Shown here one piece after another: positions 1-7,621 of a stretch of DNA of 17,519 bases (positions within the stretch are counted from its first letter, which is position 1; each line of letters starts with the position of its first letter). Below the pieces are notes generated by a model. It saw only the letters and a list, made by a program, of their open reading frames with translations. It ran no database searches and was not told the origin of the DNA. Origin of the DNA: Candidatus Falkowiibacteriota bacterium (GTDB lineage Bacteria > Patescibacteriota > Patescibacteriia > UBA2591 > JABMQE01). The position numbers and the translations under genes are program-made. The stretch is from assembly GCA_013203415.1 (NCBI GenBank), contig JABMQE010000042.1, forward strand, positions 1 through 17,519, written 5' to 3'.

Positions 1-37
1 CCGATGATTTTTAGAAGAAATTTTATTTTGGTTTTAC

Positions 38-1450
38 TCATTTTAGTTTTAATAAAATTTTAAGGCCATCATATAAATTTTTTATTTCCCAAGGGCGGAG
101 GTTTTTAAGCTTCATTAGGATGTACTTAGGCCTTAGATAATATTCCAGGTAGGCCTTTTTTTGGATTTCTAATAATCTTTTTGGGGGAAGATGGGGGAGA
201 TTTAGGGGCGGGAGATTATCCGAGACCAAGGTAAAATCTTTCCATTGTAAATCCGAACGGAGCAGGCCAAGCTCTTTGGCCTGCTTATAAAATTCGGTGC
301 CTGGATAGGGGCTGGCAATAAAAAAGGCGACAGTGTCTAGGTTTAATTTTTTTGCGAGATTAATTGTTTTTCTAATAGTTTTTTCGGTTTCGCCTAGGTA
401 GCCGAACATAAAGCTGGCGCCGGCTTTGATGCCAACTTTTTTTACAAGTTTAACAGCATCATAGGCCTTGTTTATATCCATTCTTTTTTTCATAGCGTTT
501 AGGATTTCCTGGTCGCCTGCTTCTAGGCCAAAGAAAACTTTTCGGCAGCCAGCGGATTTCATTTCGGTTAATAATTCTTTATCGATAAAATCGATTCGGC
601 ACATGCAGACCCAGGCAATATCCAATTTTCTTTTTTTTATTTCCCTGCAGATAGCGATGGTGTGTTTACGGTTAACTGTAAATAGCTCGTCATGAAAATT
701 AAACTCGCCGATGTTGTATTTTTTTAGACATTCCTCGATTTCGTCAACAACATTTTTTACACTTCGGAAGCGGACTTTATGGCCCCACATAACACTGGCA
801 ATGCAGTAGGTGCATTGGTAGCAGCAGCCGCGGGAGGTGATAATATTGCCGGCTTTCTTGTTAGAGGTTATTTTAGTAGGGGGCAGGAAATAGATATCAA
901 GCGGGAAAAGGTCGCGGGCTGGAAAAGGAATAGAATCCAAATCGGCTATTTGGGGGCGGGGTTGGGTTTTTATTATTTCGCCAGATTCGTTTTTATAAGC
1001 GATACCTTTAACTTCGGCAAGAGAAGAATTTTTTTCTAAAAAGCTGATAAGCTCGGTTAGGGTTTCTTCACCTTCACCGATTATAGAAAAATCAATGTTT
1101 GGGTTTTTAGTAGTTTCTTGGGGAAAAGCGCTTGGATGAGGACCGCCGACAATGGTTTTTATTTTGGGAGAGATTTTTTTTATGATTTTACAAACTTCTT
1201 CTACCTGAACATAGGCAGGAGTTGGGGCGGTAATAGCAATAACATCGGGCGAGATTTCTTTGATACGTTTTTCGATTGTTTCGTATGACAAGTTTAAACC
1301 CTCGCAGTCGAGGACTTCTAGTTTGTGATGGGGGCTATGCTTTCTTAAATAGCCAGCCAAGTAGGCCAGGTTTAAGGGCAGAGCTTTACCGCCATGGCCT
1401 TCGAGGCCGGCATATTTGGTGAATGGTGGATTTAGGAAAAGTATTCTCAT
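38..1450 (-). CDS. B12-binding domain radical SAM protein (copy 1)
   Basis: 470 aa. Residues 1 to about 140 form a Rossmann-like cobalamin-binding domain, beginning with an ILFLNPP strand and containing the VGGPHPSAFP segment (101-110) and an IGEGEE turn typical of this family. A linker with DLDSIPFPARD leads to the radical SAM domain, whose CX3CX2C cluster motif is C209, C213 and C216; it should bind a 4Fe-4S cluster and SAM. The classical DxHxxG cobalamin motif is not visible, so cobalamin would bind without a protein His ligand, as in other members of the family. Members perform methylations, ring rearrangements or other radical reactions; the substrate cannot be read from sequence. It is the last gene of the minus-strand operon, 131 bases behind copy 2, and stops at TGA. 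No Shine-Dalgarno is seen before the ATG. The family call is firm; the role in surface glycan or lipid modification is inferred from neighbours. Confidence 0.93.
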   Translation of the reverse strand: MRILFLNPPFTKYAGLEGHGGKALPLNLAYLAGYLRKHSPHHKLEVLDCEGLNLSYETIEKRIKEISPDVIAITAPTPAYVQVEEVCKIIKKISPKIKTIVGGPHPSAFPQETTKNPNIDFSIIGEGEETLTELISFLEKNSSLAEVKGIAYKNESGEIIKTQPRPQIADLDSIPFPARDLFPLDIYFLPPTKITSNKKAGNIITSRGCCYQCTYCIASVMWGHKVRFRSVKNVVDEIEECLKKYNIGEFNFHDELFTVNRKHTIAICREIKKRKLDIAWVCMCRIDFIDKELLTEMKSAGCRKVFFGLEAGDQEILNAMKKRMDINKAYDAVKLVKKVGIKAGASFMFGYLGETEKTIRKTINLAKKLNLDTVAFFIASPYPGTEFYKQAKELGLLRSDLQWKDFTLVSDNLPPLNLPHLPPKRLLEIQKKAYLEYYLRPKYILMKLKNLRPWEIKNLYDGLKILLKLK

Positions 1451-1581
1451 ATAATGTGTGTGGGTAGGTTTTATTGATATTTTTGATTAGTGATTTGAAA
1501 GATATTTTTACGACTCACGATACACGTAACACGATTCACACGGATGACGGTTGCGGATTTTTTTGGTAGTTTGGATAAAAT
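1451..1581. repeat. Intergenic gap with degraded ACACG-type repeat
   Basis: This is the only sizeable gap inside the minus-strand operon. Positions about 1510-1547 hold a run of short near-repeats built on cacga, acacg and cacacgg. It looks like the simple ACACG/CACGGAT repeats scattered in many bacterial genomes, and is related in style to the cacggat repeat inside the GT2 gene at 13446-13499. No reading frame, RBS or clear terminator was found here. The gap could separate the last gene from the rest of the operon, but no promoter for it was recognised. Confidence 0.4.
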
Positions 1582-2988
1582 TTAGGAGAGATAGCGGCGG
1601 AGGAGCCAGAAGGTTTCACGAGGAGAGATTTTATGGGGCATTACTTTGAACATAAGGCAATACGGGCGCCAGATAGAATGGAGCAGAGAGTAAAGCGGGC
1701 GCAGGCGTTTTTGTTTAAGTAAAAATGGCAGATGTTTTCTAAGCTTGGGGAAGCCGACTATAAGGGCAAAAAGACGCTGGAGATTTTTTCTTTCGGGTAT
1801 GTTTTTTATTGTTAAGGGGGCAGAATCAAAAAATGATGACATTTCGTTGAAATCCTTTGGCTGGTATTCACCAGCCTTAACAGCAATGTTATAGATTTCG
1901 GTGCGGGGATAGGGGTTTAGGAGAGAGGCGTTGGCAAAATCGGGCTTACAGGCGATGCTTAGGTCTAGGGTTTCGATATCGTCTTCTAGGGAGGAGGTTG
2001 GATTGGCTAAAATATTTTCGGTTATAAATTTAATTTTATATTTTTTTAAGAGCTTGGCACAGTTAAGCATCTGCTCTTTTGTTAGATTTCTTTTAAGGAT
2101 TTCGTTTCTAATTCTGTCGTTGCCGGCTTCGATGCCAAAGGTAACGCTTAGGCAGCCAGCTTGCTTTAATAAAGAAATACTTTCTTCATCGGCTAAATTA
2201 GCCCGGATCATGCATTTGAAAGGAATTTTAGGATATTTTTTAACAAGTTCCCTTAACCACTCTTTGTTTAGATTAAAAGTGTCGTCTTCAAAAATTACCC
2301 GGTCTATCTTATATTTTGAGGCGACTTGGTTTAGTTCGGAAATAAAATTATCAACACTTCTTTGGCGGACATATGGCTGGCCAGAATAAAGCTCTTTTAA
2401 TTTATGGTTAAAGCAGTAGGCGCAGTTATAAGGACAGCCGCGAATGGTTGAGAAGCTATGGATTTTAAGATGACGCAGTTCTTTATGATGGTCTATTAGA
2501 GAGCGGTCTGGGAAGGGGAGGGAGTCCAGGTTTTGTTCCAGGGGGGCAGGCGGGTTTTTTATAATTTCACCCTCTTTTTTAAACCAGTAGTTTGGAGTGT
2601 TAAAATAATTTTCTTTTGCTTCTATTTTATTAACTAGTTCCAGAAAAGAGGCCTCGCATTCTCCAATGCCAACAATATCTATACCTGGTTCGTTAATTAT
2701 TTCCGGAAAGAAGGTGGTATGGGGGCCGCCGAAGATGGAGATAAAATCGTATTGGCTTTTTAATTTTTTGTTGAGTTCGACATAATATTGATGGAGGCCG
2801 GTTCGAACAGAGTAGCCGATAATATCCGGCTTAAAATTATTTATAACTTCTTTTAGGTTTTCTCGTTCGGGCTCTACGAGATAAACATCATGTTTGTTTT
2901 TTACCATAGCGCCCAGATAAAGCAGGCCAAAAGGTATCCGGTAGATGGTGTCTTTATTAAGGTATTTGTTTATAAATAAAATTTTCAT
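1582..2988 (-). CDS. B12-binding domain radical SAM protein (copy 2)
   Basis: 468 aa. An N-terminal Rossmann-like cobalamin-binding domain spans about 1-125, with FGGPHTTFFP at 86-95 and GIGECE at 107-112. The radical SAM core starts at the CX3CX2C motif C185, C189 and C192 (RGCPYNCAYC). The segment FEDDTFN, conserved across the three paralogues here, lies in the barrel. The C-terminal ~90 residues are basic and aromatic-rich with no clear domain. It follows copy 3 with only 5 bases between, so the two are cotranscribed and probably translationally coupled. It is clearly paralogous to its neighbours but divergent, which suggests a distinct substrate rather than a recent duplication. The reaction is unknown. 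TAA stop; the ATG start is set by the tight spacing and by alignment with the other copies. Confidence 0.92.
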   Translation of the reverse strand: MKILFINKYLNKDTIYRIPFGLLYLGAMVKNKHDVYLVEPERENLKEVINNFKPDIIGYSVRTGLHQYYVELNKKLKSQYDFISIFGGPHTTFFPEIINEPGIDIVGIGECEASFLELVNKIEAKENYFNTPNYWFKKEGEIIKNPPAPLEQNLDSLPFPDRSLIDHHKELRHLKIHSFSTIRGCPYNCAYCFNHKLKELYSGQPYVRQRSVDNFISELNQVASKYKIDRVIFEDDTFNLNKEWLRELVKKYPKIPFKCMIRANLADEESISLLKQAGCLSVTFGIEAGNDRIRNEILKRNLTKEQMLNCAKLLKKYKIKFITENILANPTSSLEDDIETLDLSIACKPDFANASLLNPYPRTEIYNIAVKAGEYQPKDFNEMSSFFDSAPLTIKNIPERKNLQRLFALIVGFPKLRKHLPFLLKQKRLRPLYSLLHSIWRPYCLMFKVMPHKISPRETFWLLRRYLS

Positions 2989-2993
2989 GGTAA

Positions 2994-4427
2994 TTATTTT
3001 TTTATCCCCAGAACTTTAAGCCCGGCTCGGGCTTTCTTTTTTAGATCGGAGATACTTTTTACCCGCAAAAGAGATTTTGCGATATAGGAGGGGCGGCCGT
3101 AGAAAGATTTGTAAAAATTTTCTAAAAATTTGAAAAGTTCTTCTTTGGTAAAATTTTCCTCCCAGTATTGGGTAGTAATATTTTTTTCGGGGTTTTGGGC
3201 AAAGTCGAGCCAGTAGTCGGTTTTTATAATCCCTTTGGCTAAAGCCAGAGAATAAAGCTCGGTGCCGGGATAGGGAGTTAGGATTGTGGCATGGACAAAA
3301 TCGGCTTTTAATTCTTTGGATAGAGAAATAGATTTTTCGATGTCTTCTTTTTTTTCTTCGGGTGAGCCAATCATAAAATAGGCAAGGGTTTCGATTTTAT
3401 ATTTTTTTGCCAAAGCAAAGGCCTGTTTGGCTTGGTCTATGGTTATTCCTTTTTTAAGGTTTTTAAGGATTTTTTCGCTGCCGGCCTCGACTCCGAAATG
3501 GATGCGCTTACAGCCGGCTTGGGACATGCGAGCAAGCATTTCTTCGTCAACCGTATCAACCCTAGAGCGGACATCCCAGATTATTTTTAGGTTTCTTTTT
3601 AGGATTTCTTCGCAAATATCCAAAACCCTTTGTTTTTGGACCGTAAAAGTATCATCATAGATTAAAATTTCGTCGATGCCCATTTTTTTGCATTCTGCCA
3701 TTTCGTTCACAACACTTTTAGCGCTTCGGGCGCGAAAGCGGTGGCCCATATGAGGCCGGTCGCAAAAGGCGCACTTAAAAGGACAGCCCCTGGAAGTAAA
3801 CATGGTAGTAACAACATGGCTGCCGCCTAAAATAGAATTATATTTTTTTATTGGGGTTAAGTGGCGGGCAGGGGGCGGCAGAGAGTCCAGGTCCGAAATA
3901 AAATCTTGTTGGCCATTATTTATTAGTTCCCCATCTTTTTTATAGACCAGGCCTTTTATGTTTTCTAATTTTTCTTTGCCTTCTAGGCTTTTAATTAATT
4001 TCAAGAAAGGAATTTCCCCTTCGCCGGTGATAACATAATCAACATAAGGAAGCCGGGCAGTTTCTTTAGGGAAGATAGTGGCATGCGGGCCGCCCAAAGT
4101 AATGATTATTTTTTTACCTAATTCTTTCTCGGCTTCTTTAATTAGTTTAATGGTTTTTATAACGTCTATCAAGGTGAAGGTCATGATAGTTATGCTTACA
4201 ATATCGGGAGCTAGCTCTTTTATTCGATTTTTGAAATCGTCGTCATAGTTTAATTCTTCGACTTGGGCATCCAGAACTTTGATGTCGTGGCTGGTGTTTT
4301 TTTCCAGATAAGAAGCGATATATAAAAGTCCGAGCGGGGGATTGTAGCCCCGCTCTTCATCGATAAAGGTAGGATTGTCGGCCACGATTTCGTTAAAACG
4401 CGGGGGATTGACGAATAATATATTCAT
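2994..4427 (-). CDS. B12-binding domain radical SAM protein (copy 3)
   Basis: 477 aa. The cobalamin-binding-like domain runs from MNILFVNPP to about residue 150, with LGGPHATIFP at 111-120 and TGEGE at 134-138. The radical SAM cluster motif is C215, C219 and C222 (RGCPFKCAFC). It has the same layout as copies 1 and 2, including the DSLPPPARHL linker and the IYDDTFT segment, and it resembles copy 1 more than copy 2. It lies 14 bases behind the aminotransferase, so it belongs to the same transcript as the sugar genes. Cobalamin-dependent radical SAM enzymes often methylate unactivated carbons or rearrange lipids, cofactors or sugars; no substrate can be assigned. Bacteria of the inferred type usually cannot make cobalamin, so the cofactor would have to be scavenged. 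Confidence 0.93.
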   Translation of the reverse strand: MNILFVNPPRFNEIVADNPTFIDEERGYNPPLGLLYIASYLEKNTSHDIKVLDAQVEELNYDDDFKNRIKELAPDIVSITIMTFTLIDVIKTIKLIKEAEKELGKKIIITLGGPHATIFPKETARLPYVDYVITGEGEIPFLKLIKSLEGKEKLENIKGLVYKKDGELINNGQQDFISDLDSLPPPARHLTPIKKYNSILGGSHVVTTMFTSRGCPFKCAFCDRPHMGHRFRARSAKSVVNEMAECKKMGIDEILIYDDTFTVQKQRVLDICEEILKRNLKIIWDVRSRVDTVDEEMLARMSQAGCKRIHFGVEAGSEKILKNLKKGITIDQAKQAFALAKKYKIETLAYFMIGSPEEKKEDIEKSISLSKELKADFVHATILTPYPGTELYSLALAKGIIKTDYWLDFAQNPEKNITTQYWEENFTKEELFKFLENFYKSFYGRPSYIAKSLLRVKSISDLKKKARAGLKVLGIKK

Positions 4428-4441
4428 ACGAATGATGCGAA

Positions 4442-5551
4442 TTAGTTTTCGTTTATAATTTTGGTTAGGTTTTCAGTGATATAATTGATTTGTTCGTCGG
4501 TGAGTTCGGGGAACATTGGGAGGGAGAGAATTTCTTTTGAAGCTTTTTCGGCATTTGGAAAGTCGCCTTGTTTGTGGTTTAGAAATTTTAGGGCCGGTTG
4601 GAGATGCAAGGGAATCGGATAATGAATACCAGCGCCAATATTAAGCTCTTTTAGTTTTTCTAGAACTTTATCGCGATTTGGCACGCGGATAACGAATTGG
4701 TGATAGATGGATTTGGCTTTTATTGTTTCTTCGGGAAAAGTAATTTGTCCGCAAGTAGAAAGTTTTTCTTTGTATTTTTCCGCGATTTGGCGGCGGGAGT
4801 TGTTCCATTGCTTTAGATATTTAAGCTTAACTTTAAGAATGGCGGCTTGGATGGTATCTAGGCGGGAGTTGGTGCCTACTATATCATGGGTATATTTTTC
4901 TTGGCGGCCGTGATTTTTTAGTTTTTTTATTTTTTCAGCAAAGGAATCGTTGTTGGTGGTTATGGCCCCGGCATCACCGTAAGCGCCAAGGTTTTTCCCG
5001 GGGAAAAAACTAAAGCAGGCAACATCGCCAAGGGTGCCTGCTTTTTGGCCATTATATTCAGCGCCTTGGGCCTGGGCCGCATCTTCTATTAAAAAGAGAT
5101 TATGGTCTTTTGCTATTTGGGAAATACTATCGATGTTAACAGGGTTGCCGTAAAGATGGACAGGCATGATGGCCTTGGTTTTTGGAGTTATTTTAGCTTT
5201 TATTTTATCTTCGTCGATACTATAGGTTTTTTCGTTGATATCAGCGAAAACGGGTTTTATACCCAAAAGGATAAACGGCTCGACACTGGCGATGAAGGTT
5301 AGGGGAGTGGTTATAATTTCGTCTCCGGCTTTGATGCCAAGAGCCATAAGAGCTAAGCAGATGGCATCGGTGCCGTTGCTAACTCCGATTGCATGTTTAG
5401 CGCCTAAAAATTTAGCAAAGTCGTTTTCAAACTCTTCTATCCCAGGACCATTAATAAATTTGCAAGAATCGATAACTTCGGCTATGGCTTGGTCGATTTC
5501 CTGCTTTATATTTTGGTATTGGATTTTTAGGTCGACTAGGGGGATGTTCAT
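4442..5551 (-). CDS. DegT/DnrJ/EryC1/StrS aminotransferase (sugar nucleotide)
   Basis: 369 aa, the usual length for the family. These PLP enzymes transfer an amino group from glutamate to a keto-sugar nucleotide. Visible motifs are the N-terminal PLVDLK start, the SNGTDAI phosphate-binding loop (58-64), EDAAQ (156-160, with the aspartate that pairs with the PLP ring nitrogen), and SFFPGKNLGAYGDAG (181-195), in which K186 should form the PLP Schiff base. The protein lies 10 bases behind the acyltransferase and downstream of a sugar oxidoreductase. An oxidoreductase, aminotransferase and acyltransferase together match the WlbA/WlbC/WlbB or WbpB/WbpE/WbpD route, where the aminotransferase makes a 3-amino sugar from UDP-2-acetamido-3-keto-glucuronate. 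The exact substrate is inferred from the trio. A QdtB/FdtB-type dTDP-3-keto-hexose aminotransferase is an alternative. Confidence 0.93.
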   Translation of the reverse strand: MNIPLVDLKIQYQNIKQEIDQAIAEVIDSCKFINGPGIEEFENDFAKFLGAKHAIGVSNGTDAICLALMALGIKAGDEIITTPLTFIASVEPFILLGIKPVFADINEKTYSIDEDKIKAKITPKTKAIMPVHLYGNPVNIDSISQIAKDHNLFLIEDAAQAQGAEYNGQKAGTLGDVACFSFFPGKNLGAYGDAGAITTNNDSFAEKIKKLKNHGRQEKYTHDIVGTNSRLDTIQAAILKVKLKYLKQWNNSRRQIAEKYKEKLSTCGQITFPEETIKAKSIYHQFVIRVPNRDKVLEKLKELNIGAGIHYPIPLHLQPALKFLNHKQGDFPNAEKASKEILSLPMFPELTDEQINYITENLTKIINEN

Positions 5552-5561
5552 GTTGTAAATT

Positions 5562-6202
5562 TTAGGGGTAAGGGTGATTAATTAAATTAAAGGGACAAGT
5601 TAGGTCGCTTACTTTTTTTATTGGTTTGGCTGGGTTGCCGACAACGACGGTTTCGGGAGGAACATCTTTGGTGACGACTGAGCCGGCGCCGACAAGAGCG
5701 TTTTCACCAATAGTAATGCCGGGAAGAAGGGTTGAGTTGGCTCCGATTTTGGCGCCTTTTTTATAGTTGGGCCTTTTAGGCATTCTTTGACTTTCGGGCA
5801 CTTTGGATGGAAGGCGTTAGTAAAAACAACATTAGGGCCGATCCAGCAATCATCTTCGAGCACGGAAAATTCGGGGATAAAGGCATTAGAGTGGATGCGG
5901 ACATTGTTAGCGATTTTTACATGATGTTCGATTATGGTTTTGGTGCCGATAGAAACTTTGTCGCCGATTTTGTTGTATTCACGAATAAAAACCTGGTGGC
6001 CGGTTTGGAAGTTTTTACCGATAGTGTTTCCAGCATAGATAATAGTATGGGAGCGGATTTGCGAATCTGGGCCGATGGTTGTTTTGGGCTTTTCTTCTTC
6101 TTTTGTTTTCGGCTCTTTTCCAAGATAACAAAAAGGGCCGACCTTGGTGTTTTGGCCGAGCTCGACATCCCGGAGAATAATTGAATTTGATTCTTTATCC
6201 AT
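5562..6202 (-). CDS. Hexapeptide-repeat sugar acyltransferase, frameshifted
   Basis: A left-handed beta-helix acyltransferase, probably N-acetylating the amino sugar made by the neighbouring aminotransferase (WlbB/WbpD type). The first frame reads from the ATG at 6202 through isoleucine-patch hexapeptides such as IGDKVSIGTKTIIEHHVKIA and the segment WIGPNVVFTNAFHP. At codons 147-149 (ATA AAA AAG) it leaves the family pattern and runs into an unrelated tail ending at 5618. The -1 frame continues the family perfectly (GAKIGANSTLLPGITIG, then VGAGSVVTKDVP) to a stop at 5562. Joined by one -1 step, the product is 213 aa. The step lies on six A residues (forward T run 5757-5762). Either one A is missing from an A7 run, by mutation or read error, or the A AAA AAG heptamer drives programmed frameshifting. 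The ATG overlaps the oxidoreductase stop by 8 bases, implying coupling. Confidence 0.85.
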
Positions 6203-7265
6203 TATTTTTTTCTCCTAAGCGGCATTTTTGCGATTTGAAGCGGAGGGGAACTTCTTTGCCGGTTTCGGCAGATTCGTAAATAGCATGGATAAGCTCTAAT
6301 GATTTTCGGCCTTCGAGCCCATCAACAAGAGCCTTTTTTCCACTTTTTACACACTCGATGGCATCTTTTAGATATTCGATATGGCCGAAGCCGTAGACAT
6401 TTGGAGGGTTGGTTTTGTGTTTTTCGAGAATCTCGTCGTCTTCGGGGCGTTTGTCTTCGAACTGCCAGGTTTTTATTTCGTTTAAGGCAAAACCGCCGAC
6501 TTCGACCATGCCCTTTTCGCCTAAGATGCTGATAGAGCCCTCGGTGTCAATCGGCCGGGTGGCGGTTGTGGCTTCGACAATTCCCAAGGCGCCATTAGTG
6601 AATTTTAGGATGGCAACGCCGGTATCTTCCACTTCGATATTGGCAAGAGCGGTCATGGTTTTGGCATAGACGCTTTCGACATCCCCCATCATCCATTCGA
6701 GCAGGTCTAAGTGGTGGCTGGCTTGGTTGGCAAGGACGCCGCCATCCATTGTCCAAGTTCCGCGCCAAGCATCCTGATCGTAATAATCCTGGCGGCGGCA
6801 CCAGCGAACGCGGATGGTGCCCATGATAAGTTTGCCAAAACGCCCTTGCTCTAGAGCTTCGCGGAGTTTTTTTATGGGAATATTATAGCGATTTTGTTTA
6901 ACAACAAAAAGCCGCGAATTGTTTTCGTCGCAGGTTTTAATCATCTTGTCCGCATCGTCTAGGGACAGGGCCATTGGTTTTTCGACAATAAGATGTTTGC
7001 CGTATTTGGCGACATCAATGGCATTTTTGGCATGGTTGCCGCTTTCGGTTAAAATGTTAACAACATCAATATCTTTTTGGTTTTGGAGCATGTCGTGGTA
7101 ATCACGGTACCAAGGAATATTAAAACGTTTGGCGTATTCAGCCGCTCTTTCTTCTCTTGGATCGCAAACAGCAACAAGATTAGCAGATTCTAAATTTTCG
7201 ATAGCAGTGGCATGCTTGGAAGCGATGCGGCCGCAGCCAATTAAAGCGAAGTTTAATTTGTCCAT
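6195..7265 (-). CDS. Gfo/Idh/MocA family sugar oxidoreductase
   Basis: 356 aa. The NAD(P)-binding Rossmann fold starts at residue 5 with GCGRIA (10-15). The conserved EKP motif is E95-K96-P97, followed by the KQNRYN segment (123-128). The C-terminal alpha/beta domain carries RVRWCRRQDYYD, WRGTWTMDGGVLANQASHHLDLLEW and the active-site histidines H184/H185. The WRGTW...DGG..NQ..HH pattern is that of WlbA-type UDP-N-acetyl-glucosaminuronate 3-dehydrogenases, which make the keto sugar for the downstream aminotransferase; this is inferred from remembered family patterns and gene order. It is the first structural gene after the promoter at 7386-7414. A good GGAGGTG site lies 23 bases upstream but points to a short out-of-frame leader ORF that overlaps this ATG, so translation may be coupled to it. 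Confidence 0.93.
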   Translation of the reverse strand: MDKLNFALIGCGRIASKHATAIENLESANLVAVCDPREERAAEYAKRFNIPWYRDYHDMLQNQKDIDVVNILTESGNHAKNAIDVAKYGKHLIVEKPMALSLDDADKMIKTCDENNSRLFVVKQNRYNIPIKKLREALEQGRFGKLIMGTIRVRWCRRQDYYDQDAWRGTWTMDGGVLANQASHHLDLLEWMMGDVESVYAKTMTALANIEVEDTGVAILKFTNGALGIVEATTATRPIDTEGSISILGEKGMVEVGGFALNEIKTWQFEDKRPEDDEILEKHKTNPPNVYGFGHIEYLKDAIECVKSGKKALVDGLEGRKSLELIHAIYESAETGKEVPLRFKSQKCRLGEKNNG

Positions 7266-7282
7266 TTTTTGAAGTTAATCAT
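7253..7282 (-). other. Possible leader ORF overlapping the oxidoreductase start
   Basis: A nine-codon frame (MINFKKWTN, TAA stop) starts at the ATG at 7282. A GGAGGTG Shine-Dalgarno lies at forward 7286-7292, with its GGAGG core five bases before that ATG. It ends inside the first codons of the oxidoreductase gene (ATG at 7265), one frame away. The oxidoreductase ATG has no Shine-Dalgarno at proper distance of its own. Termination at 7253 followed by re-initiation at 7265 would couple the two. Whether the peptide is made is unknown. Confidence 0.35.
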
Positions 7283-7298
7283 TAACACCTCCACTTTA

Positions 7299-7316
7299 GG
7301 AACTTTGTTGTTCCTG
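7299..7316 (-). promoter_or_regulatory. Small hairpin in the operon 5' leader
   Basis: In the minus-strand transcript AGGAAC and GTTCCT are perfectly complementary around a six-base loop, giving a six-bp stem. It lies just upstream of the GGAGGTG Shine-Dalgarno and downstream of the inferred transcription start. There is no U run behind it, so it is not a terminator. It may modulate access to the ribosome site or stabilise the mRNA. No known riboswitch was recognised. Confidence 0.3.
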
Positions 7317-7385
7317 CCTCCTTTATATTATAGTTTTTAAGTTTACTCTTTATATTGGTTTATTAAAAGGGTTGTCTTTGGGGTT

Positions 7386-7414
7386 ATTATAGCTAATTTT
7401 AATATTTTAGTCAA
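7386..7414 (-). promoter_or_regulatory. Sigma70-like promoter of the minus-strand operon
   Basis: On the minus strand the -35 is TTGACT (forward 7409-7414, five of six consensus bases) and the -10 is TATAAT (forward 7386-7391, perfect), separated by 17 bases. Transcription would start near 7379 and leave a leader of about 115 bases before the oxidoreductase ATG. It is the best promoter match in the window and is placed to drive the whole 38-7265 operon. Confidence 0.7.
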
Positions 7415-7514
7415 TGGATGATTGGTAGTTAATTAATTTGAGTTTGTTTGATTAGGGGAGGATTAATTATTTGACAAATTTTGTGTTGTATGTCTTTATT
7501 AAAAATAATTTTGT

Positions 7515-7543
7515 TTGCTTGTTTTTTTTGTTTTTGATATACT
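7515..7543 (+). promoter_or_regulatory. Extended -10 promoter of the plus-strand genes
   Basis: The -10 hexamer TATACT (7538-7543) is preceded by TG one base away (TGATATACT), an extended -10 element. A weak -35, TTGCTT, lies at 7515-7520 with a 17-base spacer. Transcription would start near 7550 and leave a leader of about 70 bases before the ATG at 7622. It should drive the ligase-like gene and probably the genes behind it. Confidence 0.55.
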
Positions 7544-7621
7544 TTGGATACTTGGATTAGTTTTATTGCAGTGTTTCGGGAACAGCCTGTTGGTTGGTAT
7601 TAATTTTTTAGCTTGTTTTTT

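Larger units (their letters stand above)
7266..7621. other. Divergent intergenic region
   Basis: This AT-rich gap of 356 bases separates the two opposing gene series. It contains the minus-strand promoter at 7386-7414 with its leader hairpin and short ORF, and a plus-strand promoter at 7515-7543. There is also a lone TTGACA at 7471-7476 whose best -10 partner (CTTTAT or TTTATT) is poor. A short inverted repeat, AACAGCCTGTT, lies near 7581. No RNA gene or longer reading frame was seen. Confidence 0.6.

Noticed and set aside
779..1039. Open frames on the plus strand opposite the radical SAM genes (for example 779-1039 and 1931-2389).
   Set aside because: They lie antisense inside well-supported family members, have no ribosome site and read as shadow translations.
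5562..5801. A separate 79-codon gene downstream of the acyltransferase.
   Set aside because: Its sequence is the missing C-terminal half of the hexapeptide acyltransferase in the -1 frame, so it is part of that gene.
7471..7499. TTGACA at 7471-7476 as the main plus-strand promoter.
   Set aside because: No acceptable -10 is found at 16-18 bases; the extended -10 TGATATACT at 7535-7543 is better placed and stronger.
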